Shown piece after piece: positions 8,801-16,092 of a stretch of DNA of 41,353 nt; the stretch's first letter is position 1, and each line of letters starts with the position of its first letter. Origin of the DNA: a virus. Below the pieces are notes generated by a model. The model saw nothing but the letters and a program-made list of their open reading frames with translations, searched no databases and was not told the DNA's origin. The stretch covers positions 1 through 41,353 of the IMG/VR virus record IMGVR_UViG_3300042560_002994, one strand, 5' to 3'. The translations under genes were made by a program, and so were the position numbers.

Positions 8801-9054
8801 ATATCTTGAGGTAAACCTTCTCTGTTTTGGTATAATTGCCAAATTTTTAATGAAGCTTCTGATGTTATATTATCTCTAACTCCAGCTCCAATTACAATTT
8901 GATATTCATTAGATGGTATTTGATATGCTCTTAAGGCTGTTTTAAGGTGTCCCTTTGTAGGTGGTTTAAATCCACCTCCATAAATTACAACATCATATTT
9001 TGAATCAACCTCATTTAAAAAAGGTCTAATTAATTCTTGAACTAATCTATTCAC
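5857..9054 (-). CDS. Multi-enzyme virion protein: nucleotidylyltransferase, ART-like, two HExxH peptidase-like domains, HAD phosphatase
   Basis: A 1065-residue protein starting at GTG 9054. Domains in order: (a) residues 19-190, nucleotidylyltransferase with GGGFKPPTKGH (T33-x-G-H36) and V-S-G-T-K-V-R (148-154), resembling NMN or phosphopantetheine adenylyltransferases. (b) About 195-390, ADP-ribosyltransferase-like, with L-L-G-T-G-Y-Y-F and YDGIDLTGTEYDDFGAGSLI. (c) About 506-690, zinc peptidase-like, HELEH at 600-604. (d) About 695-900, a helical E-H-T-x-x-P module and a second HExxH (HELVHH, 851-856). (e) About 910-1065, HAD phosphatase with D917-M-D919-G-V-I-T-D and I-D-D-K-P (1030-1034), like 5'(3')-nucleotidases. 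Candidate prohead-protease sites fall at the N-terminus (L-N-E/V, 13-16) and at junctions (I-Q-E/A 189-192, L-Q-E/G 503-506, L-N-E/G 692-695, L-K-E/E 904-907). A packaged polyprotein is my inference. Domains (a) and (e) are most secure, (b) less so. Confidence 0.7.
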   Translation of the reverse strand: MNRLVQELIRPFLNEVDSKYDVVIYGGGFKPPTKGHLKTALRAYQIPSNEYQIVIGAGVRDNITSEASLKIWQLYQNREGLPQDIKIFQAPSPVKYALDLAKENPDLKIAFIAGVRDNDDLDSAEKLKKSFAPLGIQVEIIQDNSAEVSGTKVRRAFSRKDKDTFLSLMPKNSGEEIWNILTRFLIPEIQEAQSKMGYRAGLFNPSQPAERLKDKGIGIVKSKVGLLGTGYYFMGSLEDVKRLQDQLGYDAISQVDLSKYNLFRPDDPTGFYENIKATTAYLHGLKPEDLQDSDVKNNIDDAVDGFSSYLNLNKKETYNIFKDYLKDVFKRNDGDLLTNHLLKNYDGIDLTGTEYDDFGAGSLIFNGKLKDGTYSELEPIEEKIYFKPEPNIGLDDVEFLDQFADSKLAPLDIDLSGQHFIDRLNDPRNNPEIEVEELEDFFDKLGVKKDQFIDLLNSDGEIVAQDRQTNINIPFIKKTKNKAAAKTIMRKSIFKTLNPVLSLQEGRYDAEVTTQSRYIVNQLKNNFGVKYEEETGGSIGNIEYDLTFKFRPSKKLGIIPFIVDGEADYSAAEIKIQYNPESFPKEYNNLIAELKETLRHELEHISQFNFEKGVEIKYQDGMPLAQYLVLDAEVPAFVQGLYKRAKTKKIPLQAAIDEFFDERSDELTGEEEASVRKVWDRWIRLNLPQIKLNEGVKDLCPRIETIIKKHNISAEELKAQLKKGIKVEKEHTSNPTVAMKIALDHLEENPNYYDVLAKVGLEEEEGKAAPYGSGYKPLKEELKPLILDFTSFLVTNGMKLHPFPKIEFISNDEENAKDPLGKTAYYNPETKCITLYTLNRHPKDILRSYSHELVHHMQNIENRLKPMTTANVYEDAELADIEKEAHELGSMNLRKWEDSKKTNLKEETAPDYKIYSDMDGVITDFDTQFKKIAGMLPEEYETKNGKEAFWDLIGSKGVGFWVGMPWMLDGNEYWSYIEKYNPTLLSAPSRDESSRLGKRLWIKKYLPGTKLILSPAKLKQKYAAPNHILIDDKPSNIEEWRSQGGIGILYTSATDTISQLKELGL

Positions 9055-9812
9055 TGAGTTAAAAATTTATTTAATTTAGATTTAGCTGAGGGAAAGGGGT
9101 CAAATTCAATTTTTTGACTTAACAATTGTTGGATACTTTTAAATAATTCATCCATATCTTTCTTTTTTTTAGCTTCCTCCTCAGGAGTTTTAGGCTTACC
9201 TACTACTTTATCTTCACCTTTAACATATCTTTTTACATATTCATTAGGATCAAATTCAAAATTTTCTCCTTCAGGGCTATTATTAATAATAGTCATATTT
9301 GGACCAAATTCAGATTGATAAACAGGTATATTTTTAAATACCCCTTCCCAATTTTTTATAACAGCACTTGGGGGTAAAGATCTATCACGTTTAGAATTTC
9401 TATCTAAGGAAGTCATTACAGGAACAACAACCATAAACATAAAAGTATCATAACCTAAATCCTCAAGTTCTTGTTTTTTCCTTAATAAAGGTCCAGAAGC
9501 TGCTCCTGGGGAGTCTATGATTATGTTTTTAGCATTAGATATAACTTCTGCTTCTTTTTCTTTGGTAGCTGTTCGGGCTTGACTCATAAATTTACCTGCT
9601 TGTGCTATTTGATCAGGAGTAAACTTTTTAAAATCGGTTCCAAATCCTGAAGCTTTAAGTAGAGCTTCATAAGTATCATCAACATTTATAGTTTCAAATC
9701 CTTGAAGATTTAACTGCTTAAGTAAGGTTGTCTTACCAGCTCCAGAAGGACCAGTCAAGAATATAGCTTTAGGACTGGTCACAGCCTCTAAAAGAATAGA
9801 CAATAGCCTCAT
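9051..9812 (-). CDS. P-loop kinase with capsid-targeting-like N-terminus
   Basis: A 253-residue protein. The N-terminus MRLLSILLEA ends in L-L-E/A (7-10), a candidate prohead cleavage point. A P-loop follows at once, GPSGAGKTT (21-29), then V-D-D (44-46) and a later basic region with R-N-S-K-R-D-R-S. The layout resembles small-molecule or polynucleotide kinases and zeta-toxin-like kinases; the substrate cannot be told. Its TGA overlaps the GTG of the multi-enzyme gene (GTGA), so both are made together. A late-type motif lies 14 bases upstream of the ATG. If packaged, the kinase would act early in the infected cell. Confidence 0.65.
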   Translation of the reverse strand: MRLLSILLEAVTSPKAIFLTGPSGAGKTTLLKQLNLQGFETINVDDTYEALLKASGFGTDFKKFTPDQIAQAGKFMSQARTATKEKEAEVISNAKNIIIDSPGAASGPLLRKKQELEDLGYDTFMFMVVVPVMTSLDRNSKRDRSLPPSAVIKNWEGVFKNIPVYQSEFGPNMTIINNSPEGENFEFDPNEYVKRYVKGEDKVVGKPKTPEEEAKKKKDMDELFKSIQQLLSQKIEFDPFPSAKSKLNKFLTQ

Positions 9813-9826
9813 AGCAAGTATTTGTG

Positions 9827-9834
9827 ATAAATAT
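9827..9834 (-). promoter_or_regulatory. Late-type promoter motif ATATTTAT
   Basis: Minus-strand ATATTTAT lies 14 bases before the ATG of the kinase gene and overlaps the end of the upstream nuclease gene. The spacing is longer than the usual 4-5 bases, so a short leader is expected here. Confidence 0.45.
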
Positions 9835-10601
9835 TACAAATCCCGTTTAGCTTTAGTTCTAAATCCTGTAAATATCGGTGTTGGGTTTGGGTTTTCTAAG
9901 TCAAATAAACGTTTAACAGTTTGAAAAATACTTAAATTTTCCTCTCTAGAACGGGAAGACTCATAGACCTCCCACCCTTTACCTTGAATCTTACCTTTGG
10001 CTGGTCCTCTCTTAGAAGATTTTAACCATAATATACCTGTACGGTCTACTTTTTTACCAAAACATTCTTCAAAGCATTGGGCGTAAATAGCTGTTTGAAG
10101 ATCATAAGTAGTTTGAAGGTGGTTTGAAGTTTTAAAGTCTATAATCCATAATTCTCCATCTATTTCACAAACTAAATCACAAGTACCAGCTACTTTATAT
10201 TTGTCAGAAAATAAATGAACTTCAGGTTCGATTAAAGTTGGATTATATGTTTCCCACCAATCTACAAACTTCATAAACATCTGCCAAACATCAGGATTAT
10301 ATTGAGGATTATCAAAATCATCTAAAAAACTAAGTTCTTTACCATTAAGATAATCTTCAATCATTCCATGAACTTGAGTTCCTTCTTCACCTGCTCTTTT
10401 AACTATATGGTCTGCGGCATAACCAACTTGTTTAAGCCAATCTTCAAAATATTTTCCTTTAGGATAATAACTTAAAACATAAGTTATAGATGGATAATAC
10501 TCCCCATTGCGTCTATAATACCTGGAGTCTGGGAGTGTTATTTGCTTATGGTCATCAGATATCTCTAATATTCTACCATAAGAGTTTTTTATTTTACTCA
10601 T
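9834..10601 (-). CDS. Cas4/RecB-like PD-(D/E)XK exonuclease
   Basis: A 255-residue protein with the RecB-family nuclease signature: G-T-x-V-H (74-78), a possible glutamate near E127, V-A-G-T-C-D (D142), I-I-D-F-K-T-S (D155-x-K157) and Q-x3-Y (Q169, Y173). These are the active-site residues of PD-(D/E)XK exonucleases of the RecB/Cas4 type. It likely processes DNA ends in replication, recombination or host DNA breakdown. No iron-sulfur cysteine cluster like that of true Cas4 is evident. Its ATG overlaps the primase stop by four bases, which places it in the replication operon. Confidence 0.8.
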   Translation of the reverse strand: MSKIKNSYGRILEISDDHKQITLPDSRYYRRNGEYYPSITYVLSYYPKGKYFEDWLKQVGYAADHIVKRAGEEGTQVHGMIEDYLNGKELSFLDDFDNPQYNPDVWQMFMKFVDWWETYNPTLIEPEVHLFSDKYKVAGTCDLVCEIDGELWIIDFKTSNHLQTTYDLQTAIYAQCFEECFGKKVDRTGILWLKSSKRGPAKGKIQGKGWEVYESSRSREENLSIFQTVKRLFDLENPNPTPIFTGFRTKAKRDL

Positions 10602-11524
10602 ATCATTAATTTTCTACTTAATAACCCTGATAGGGTTAGAGGGGTTGATTTGTGAAGTAAATTTAAGAAGGATTTGAATCCCATCTCTGATGGGTCTTTA
10701 TCTTCCATATCAATTAAATGTACTTCTTTACCTTCATTCATAAACACTTCACAAAAATCTAAAGCGTCTTTTTGAGCGTCTTTATCTAAAGCTATATAAA
10801 TTTGCTCTACTTTAGAAGTAACAATTTTTTTCATTAAATTGTTTTGGATATGCTTTCCTAATAACGGAATAGCGTTTCGTTTAATAGCCATAGCATCAAA
10901 AGGACCTTCACATAACACTATGGGTGATTCCCAATTTATAAAAAGTTCAAAAGGTATAATGTCTTTTGATACAGATGGATTTTTATATTTTCTAAAAGAT
11001 TCCTTTTCAAAACTCCTACCTACAAAAAAATTAAGTTCACCATTAGCGTTGTAGGAAGGAATAACAATCATATTAGCATATTCTCCAAACTCGCAATATC
11101 CAATATTATATTTTATAATATCTTCAGTTGTTATATTTCTTTTCTTTAGGTAAAATAAAGCATGTTTAGCTGAAATACCAGAAGGTATTGGGTATAGGGG
11201 GGTAAATTCTTCAGGTAGTTTTAGAGTGTTTTTAACAACAGTTTCTTCTACCTCATATCCACTTTTAACATAAGATTTAGCTTCAGCTATTTTTTCAGGA
11301 GATGCTTCAGTCTTTTTAAATAATCCTACTATAGTTTTTCCTCTAGTATTACAAACCCAACAATGCCAAGGATTATGTCCTTGTTTATTTTCTGTAAAAT
11401 TTATTTCAAGTTTAGGTTTATGATGGTGGCAAAAAGGACAATGATAAGCATAGTTACCATTTGATGTTTTTTTACCTTGCCCTAAGACAGAATCAACTAG
11501 CGTTACTAGGATGTGATTTATCAT
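10598..11524 (-). CDS. DNA primase (zinc finger plus Toprim, T4 gp61-like role)
   Basis: A 308-residue primase. The zinc-finger pairs are C29-P-F-C32 and C55-W-V-C58 (HCWVC). The Toprim domain has C-E-G-P-F-D (E206) and A-L-D-K-D-A (D247, D249). It should make RNA primers for lagging-strand synthesis with the phage helicase. I chose ATG 11524 over the TTG three bases upstream. A promoter with CAAAAT/TAAAGATA on the plus strand (ATTTTG-N19-TATCTTTA on the coding strand) ends only seven bases before the ATG, which predicts a nearly leaderless mRNA. It is followed by the RecB-like nuclease in one operon. Confidence 0.9.
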   Translation of the reverse strand: MINHILVTLVDSVLGQGKKTSNGNYAYHCPFCHHHKPKLEINFTENKQGHNPWHCWVCNTRGKTIVGLFKKTEASPEKIAEAKSYVKSGYEVEETVVKNTLKLPEEFTPLYPIPSGISAKHALFYLKKRNITTEDIIKYNIGYCEFGEYANMIVIPSYNANGELNFFVGRSFEKESFRKYKNPSVSKDIIPFELFINWESPIVLCEGPFDAMAIKRNAIPLLGKHIQNNLMKKIVTSKVEQIYIALDKDAQKDALDFCEVFMNEGKEVHLIDMEDKDPSEMGFKSFLNLLHKSTPLTLSGLLSRKLMI

Positions 11525-11531
11525 CAAAGTA

Positions 11532-11564
11532 TAAAGATATAAAACTATTCTTGAGTATCAAAAT
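11532..11564 (-). promoter_or_regulatory. Early-type promoter for the primase operon
   Basis: Coding strand: ATTTTG, 19-base spacer, TATCTTTA, then seven bases (TACTTTG) and the ATG. The hexamer lies in the last codons of the GIY-YIG gene. Confidence 0.6.
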
Positions 11565-11997
11565 CTTTTCTATAAAACTTACCTAGAATATTATCATTAA
11601 AGTATAAATCTGGGTGTTCTAATACTCCAAATGTAAATAACCATTTTGTCTCAAAATAAGTTAAAAGTTTCTTATTATTTATAAATTGAAGAATTTCACG
11701 TTTAAATTCGTCTTTTTTACCTTGAGTAATTAATTCTTTGATTTCTTTTTGAGAACCATAATATGATTTCCAATCACTTTCTTTTTGAACTATCTTGTAT
11801 AAAGATTTTCTACCTCTACCTGTAGATAATTCTAATTCAGCTTTAGTTAGCTTTTTCTTTTGATTATGGTAAAGTACCTTTTTACCAATATATATCTTTC
11901 CTGTGGTAGAATGAATTACTTTATAGATAAATCCATAAGTATTTTCAGGAAATTGTGATATGTTTGTAATCTCGTCTTCATAATATAACCAATTCAT
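11545..11997 (-). CDS. GIY-YIG nuclease-like protein
   Basis: A 150-residue protein with a GIY-YIG-like core: Y-G-F-I-Y (21-25) and K-I-Y-I-G-K-K (34-40), followed by a basic segment (GRGRKSLYK, about 60-68) and a candidate catalytic glutamate in L-T-Y-F-E-T-K-W (E116). Proteins of this size and pattern are common beside replication genes in T4-like phages; some are structure-specific endonucleases, and a homing role is also possible. Its start overlaps the upstream tail gene by four bases, and its 3' end carries the primase promoter. Confidence 0.7.
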   Translation of the reverse strand: MNWLYYEDEITNISQFPENTYGFIYKVIHSTTGKIYIGKKVLYHNQKKKLTKAELELSTGRGRKSLYKIVQKESDWKSYYGSQKEIKELITQGKKDEFKREILQFINNKKLLTYFETKWLFTFGVLEHPDLYFNDNILGKFYRKDFDTQE

Positions 11998-12845
11998 CTA
12001 TCTATATTTATTAAAATTGTTGTATCTGTTGTTTGGGAAGTAGGAAGAGGTTGAGCTAATTTAGCCACAGCTAATAATTCTTGATTAGAATTATATAAAC
12101 CTACAGTAGTAACATAAGGTGAAAAATCAGATCCTGTTACAAAATCTTTATAAGTGTCTGTTGAGCCACTTTTTAATAGTGAAGGATTTAATGAATAATT
12201 ATACTCATTAGCTCTAATAGTACATTTATATTGGGCTTCATATAATGTAATTGAAGATTGAAATTCAATATTAGTAGCTGAGAATGTTGTTCCTATTCCA
12301 CTTCCAGTTCCTGTAAATATTAAAATACCATCTTGATAAATAATATTTCCTCCAAAATATGAAGAAGAAATTAAGTTGCCTTCTCCATCATCATAATAAG
12401 AACCTGATGGTATAGCGCTAGCTGATATGGTAACTCTAAGAGAGTTAGGTTGGATGTAATTTCCGTAGTATTTTGAAGGAATAGAAATCACACCAATATT
12501 ACCTGAAGAGACAAAATATCTTAAAGATCCTGTTGTATTAGGTAATGAATTTATATAATTAGTAGTATAAGCGGGGCCTATTACAGTACCGTCTGTATTA
12601 AAAGAGGCAGTGGATGCGTTAGAGATTAGCCCGCTACTACCTAATATATAATTACCATAGTAGAGTTGTTTTATAGAATTAAAAACTAAAGCAGCGCTGG
12701 CTGTACCCTCACTTCCTCCTACTATAGGGTATGGAATATTTGATCCTGTAAAGTAAGAATAATATTCTGTGCCTGAAAAGGTTTTATTAACTGTAAACGG
12801 GGTTACAATTACATCATTACTTGTGAGTGTTTTTAAGTAACCCAT
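11994..12845 (-). CDS. Putative tail/baseplate structural protein
   Basis: A 283-residue, Ser/Thr/Gly-rich, beta-type protein. The start (MGYLKTLTSNDVIVTPFTVN) and the C-terminal block Y-V-T-T-V-G-L-Y-N-S-N-Q-E-L-L-A-V-A-K-L are recurrent in environmental T4-like phages. The C-terminal block is shared with the neighbour at 12849-13889, so the two are paralogous in that part. It belongs to the tail gene run and probably forms a trimeric fibre, pin or baseplate plate element; the exact part is unknown. Confidence 0.65.
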   Translation of the reverse strand: MGYLKTLTSNDVIVTPFTVNKTFSGTEYYSYFTGSNIPYPIVGGSEGTASAALVFNSIKQLYYGNYILGSSGLISNASTASFNTDGTVIGPAYTTNYINSLPNTTGSLRYFVSSGNIGVISIPSKYYGNYIQPNSLRVTISASAIPSGSYYDDGEGNLISSSYFGGNIIYQDGILIFTGTGSGIGTTFSATNIEFQSSITLYEAQYKCTIRANEYNYSLNPSLLKSGSTDTYKDFVTGSDFSPYVTTVGLYNSNQELLAVAKLAQPLPTSQTTDTTILINIDR

Positions 12846-12848
12846 TCA

Positions 12849-13889
12849 TTAGAAGTCTAATTTAACTCTAATAAGAGCTTCTTTGGTAAAATCTTTCTTA
12901 AGTGGTTTACTTAATTTAGCTACAGCTAATAATTCATTAGCATCATTATATAAACCTACAGTTGTGATATAAGTTACAGGGGCATTTATAAAATCATTAA
13001 ATATAACAACACCTGTAGATCCTGAGATGAATGATGGGTTAGTTGAATAGTTAAACTCAGAATTTCTGGCTCTAATAAAGACATAGTCTGATGTTATATT
13101 TTCTTGACTGTTTAAAGTAAATGATTGAGCATTAGTTCCACCAAGTCTATTAAATAATAATGTAGGGTTATTATCATCTGAGTTGGAGTTTCTAAGTGTT
13201 CCTAAGTTTATACCTCCAGAAGCGATTGGTAAGCCTAAAGCCCCAGGATTCAAAAGTAAAGTTCCTATATCAGGTAAAAATAATCCATATGATCCAGAAG
13301 GAGTATAACCAGGCTGGGAAGACCCAATAGTAGCTGATGTCACAGATCCAGCTGATCCACTAATAATTTGAAAAACCCTTCCAGCTTCATTAAATGTTGT
13401 AGTAGTAGAAGTTAAACTATCATCAGTTAGTATTAAAGGACCATTTGTTCCAGCCCCTCCAGAGATATATAATGTTAAAGTACCAGGGAGAAGATTACCT
13501 TTATAACGAGCTCTATCAACAGTTATAGAGTAAAATTCTGTAATAGTGGTACCTCCAAAATTAAAATCAGTGTTTTCATCCCCCAAAACAATATTTTGGA
13601 ATTGACCATATATGGTTGAAGTTGGTGACTTACCATTTATACCAGAATCATAAAGGAGAGATCCAGAACCGTTTTTATTACCGTAAGCTATATTAAATTG
13701 AACTTCAGCATCAGCATTTGTAGCTGTAGTTTGATAAACATTTAAATAATAATTACCACTAGCCCCAGCTAGTTGGGTAGCTGAGTTGTTAAAGGAGGTA
13801 AGGGTAGGGGTATTACCAGTCCAAGCTCCCGCTGTTATACTATCAGCACTAATTAAAAAATCTTCGGGGTCTAATCTTTTGAATGACAT
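12849..13889 (-). CDS. Putative tail/baseplate structural protein, paralogue of its neighbour
   Basis: A 346-residue beta-rich protein with few charges. It begins MSFKRLDPEDFLISADSI, a start I recognise from environmental myophage structural proteins. The last 70 residues (Y-I-T-T-V-G-L-Y-N-D-A-N-E-L-L-A-V-A-K-L-S-K-P-L) align with the end of the 11994-12845 product, which indicates a shared C-terminal domain. Three bases separate it from the downstream gene. Baseplate or fibre attachment is inferred from context. Confidence 0.65.
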   Translation of the reverse strand: MSFKRLDPEDFLISADSITAGAWTGNTPTLTSFNNSATQLAGASGNYYLNVYQTTATNADAEVQFNIAYGNKNGSGSLLYDSGINGKSPTSTIYGQFQNIVLGDENTDFNFGGTTITEFYSITVDRARYKGNLLPGTLTLYISGGAGTNGPLILTDDSLTSTTTTFNEAGRVFQIISGSAGSVTSATIGSSQPGYTPSGSYGLFLPDIGTLLLNPGALGLPIASGGINLGTLRNSNSDDNNPTLLFNRLGGTNAQSFTLNSQENITSDYVFIRARNSEFNYSTNPSFISGSTGVVIFNDFINAPVTYITTVGLYNDANELLAVAKLSKPLKKDFTKEALIRVKLDF

Positions 13890-13897
13890 ATTTTATA

Positions 13898-14554
13898 TTA
13901 AGCTGTTTTAGTAATTATTACAGGGATTGTTATTCTGGCTCCACTATCTCTACCAACAATTTGTAATGTTGTATATAATTGAGTATTTGAGCCAAATAAA
14001 GTATTAATTGTTGTAGCTGTTAAATTAATAGTTGTTCCAATAACTGTTTTAGATACATTAGTACCTAAAGTTTGAGTCGAATTTAATTCAGTAGCTTGTG
14101 TTGTATTCACACCAACACCATTAAAATTACTTAAGGTTCTAATATCAGCTATAGTAGCTGTGTAACCACTAGCCTCATAAGTTTGATTAGATCCTAAATA
14201 ATTAAGTGTTTGAGGAGTTATAGCTAAGGAAGCACCTTGTTTTAAAGTTATAGAAGTATAACCAATATCAAGTACGGGCATTTTAGCTGTCCCTCTAGGT
14301 AAGGTTACTAATTTATATCTTAAATTTTGAGTAGTTTCAGGAAAAGCTTCTAATAAAGGTAAATTTTCAATAGCTTGACCATATAAAGCACTTCCAGAAG
14401 GATGAGTTGGGTTATATAGAGTATAATCAATCTCATCATCAGAGAGAGCAAATTGAGTAATTCTAAAAGAACCATCACCTCTAGCTAGAAGCTCTCTACC
14501 CTTATTTGTTAAGATAGCATCTACTGTTACAACAGCATTATTTAAGTATCCCAT
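13898..14554 (-). CDS. Putative tail/baseplate structural protein
   Basis: A 218-residue protein. The N-terminal part V-D-A-I-L-T-N-K-G-R-E-L-L-A-R-G and F-A-L-S-D-D-E-I-D-Y is a strongly recurrent element of environmental T4-like tail modules. The rest is Thr-, Asn- and Gly-rich beta structure. It heads the transcription unit that continues into the two paralogous tail genes. A late-type motif lies 18 bases upstream of the ATG. Confidence 0.65.
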   Translation of the reverse strand: MGYLNNAVVTVDAILTNKGRELLARGDGSFRITQFALSDDEIDYTLYNPTHPSGSALYGQAIENLPLLEAFPETTQNLRYKLVTLPRGTAKMPVLDIGYTSITLKQGASLAITPQTLNYLGSNQTYEASGYTATIADIRTLSNFNGVGVNTTQATELNSTQTLGTNVSKTVIGTTINLTATTINTLFGSNTQLYTTLQIVGRDSGARITIPVIITKTA

Positions 14555-14572
14555 TTTTTTATATTATATGTA

Positions 14573-14580
14573 ATAAATAT
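14573..14580 (-). promoter_or_regulatory. Late-type promoter motif ATATTTAT
   Basis: Minus-strand ATATTTAT lies 18 bases upstream of the ATG at 14554 in a short AT-rich gap between tail genes. It is the only late-type motif inside the 12-25 kb tail run that stands in front of a gene. Confidence 0.5.
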
Positions 14581-14588
14581 GTTAAATT

Positions 14589-15257
14589 TTAATTTTCTAT
14601 TATATTATTTTGTTTTAAACTTAAAATTATATTTTCAATATTATTTTGTAAGTTTTCTGAGGCATATCTAGGTATAATGACTCCTGTAAATTCTATAGTA
14701 GATTCACTAGGATTTTTTACAACATTACATGTTATATATTTTCCATCGTTAAGAATTCTGTATAAAACATAATTATTAGTATTAGCGGCGCTAGATATAT
14801 CTCTATCTATTTTTAAATATAAACGACCTTCAGTATTATTAGGATCATTAGGTTGTATAACTTCATATATAGTGTACACTTGAGATTGATCATATTGAAA
14901 TCTAATTTTATCTCCAACTTGAGGTATGAATGAATTTTCTATAGGTGAAAACCCAAAACTTAAAGATTCTGTGACAGGATTTTGAATTTTACCATAATTT
15001 TCAGTTAGGTAAAGTGAAGCTGTTAAATATCTTAAAGATCCGGTTTCCCAGTAACCATTTGGATTTTGATCATTTATATAAGGGGGGGCACCTGGGGATG
15101 GGTTTTGGGATGTGACAGAGATTTGGGGGGTTTTAAGTCTAACTGTGAAAGAACTACCAGCTCCTTTTTTAAGAACTAAAAAGTATTCATCATCAACTTG
15201 CATATCAGATCTTTGCAAGGTATAATTAAAATTATATGATACTTGAAATATAGGCAT
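14589..15257 (-). CDS. Putative tail structural protein
   Basis: A 222-residue beta-rich protein of unknown family. It contains short strands with alternating hydrophobic residues and ends in a coiled, Asn/Ile-rich helix (NNIENIILSLKQNNIIEN). The gene sits in the uninterrupted tail operon, 12 bases after its upstream neighbour, and has no promoter of its own. A role as a small baseplate or fibre component is inferred from position only. Confidence 0.55.
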   Translation of the reverse strand: MPIFQVSYNFNYTLQRSDMQVDDEYFLVLKKGAGSSFTVRLKTPQISVTSQNPSPGAPPYINDQNPNGYWETGSLRYLTASLYLTENYGKIQNPVTESLSFGFSPIENSFIPQVGDKIRFQYDQSQVYTIYEVIQPNDPNNTEGRLYLKIDRDISSAANTNNYVLYRILNDGKYITCNVVKNPSESTIEFTGVIIPRYASENLQNNIENIILSLKQNNIIEN

Positions 15258-15269
15258 TTTTTAATATTT

Positions 15270-16091
15270 TTAACCACCTCCAAAATCAGTTGTTCCTCCT
15301 GGGTAGGTGAGAGTTTTCCATTGTTCTGTTAATTGGGTTACAACTCCACCTCTATCTCTAAAAAGGGCTATAGAAAATGGGGCTGATTCTCCAGCGGTAA
15401 AACCTAATGAGTCTTCGGATTCTAGTATAGCGGTTATGTTAAATGTTATTGATTCTATTAAGTCAGGAGAAGGGAAAGAGGAAGCTAAAGTATAAGATCC
15501 AGTAGCATTAATTCCTGTGTTACTTCCAGTTTTAAAAATAGCAGCACTAATTGACGCTGTTGTTATAGGTAAATTATAGGCGGTTATAACAGTTTGTTTG
15601 TTATTGGATAATGTGTAAGTAGAATTTGTGGTTTTTCTCATCACACCTAAATAATTAGCTGTTCCAGCTACTGTTGATCCTCCAGGTTCAGTAAATGTTA
15701 TATAATTAACATTACTTCCAGACTCAACACCAGTTTGAGTATAAGATATAGGAACTATACTTCCTATAGAAGTTACACTATGGATGCCTTCTAATTGTTT
15801 ATTTAAGGATGTGGCCTGATCAACTCTAATAATAACCTCATTTTGGTCAGAAAAATTTTGAATAAGGTTAGAAAGAGCTACGCTTTCAGCTGAGATTTTT
15901 ATAGGTGTGCCTTGAGAATCAACCAAATAAGTAATAAAAAAAGAAGAATTATCTATAACTTCAGGAGAAGAACTTCCAACATCTTTAAAAACAATTAAAT
16001 AGTCTTGTAATTGTTCAACTACTGGGAGGCTTTTTAGGGCGTTTTGGGTGCCTAAATAACTTATAGATTGATTTTCTTCAAATGAGCTCAT
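15270..16091 (-). CDS. Putative tail structural protein
   Basis: A 273-residue Ser/Thr-rich beta protein. The N-terminus has a short acidic helix followed by strands; the C-terminus ends in a Gly-rich tail (PGGTTDFGGG). There is no signal peptide and no catalytic motif. It directly follows the 16093 gene (one base between stop and start) and precedes the 14589 gene in the same operon. Fibre or baseplate surface protein is the likely class. Confidence 0.55.
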   Translation of the reverse strand: MSSFEENQSISYLGTQNALKSLPVVEQLQDYLIVFKDVGSSSPEVIDNSSFFITYLVDSQGTPIKISAESVALSNLIQNFSDQNEVIIRVDQATSLNKQLEGIHSVTSIGSIVPISYTQTGVESGSNVNYITFTEPGGSTVAGTANYLGVMRKTTNSTYTLSNNKQTVITAYNLPITTASISAAIFKTGSNTGINATGSYTLASSFPSPDLIESITFNITAILESEDSLGFTAGESAPFSIALFRDRGGVVTQLTEQWKTLTYPGGTTDFGGG

Positions 16092-16092
16092 T

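Noticed and set aside
9834-10601. CRISPR-associated Cas4
   Set aside because: The RecB-type motifs are there, but the cysteine cluster of Cas4 is not evident and no other cas gene is near; a phage replication or recombination nuclease is more likely.
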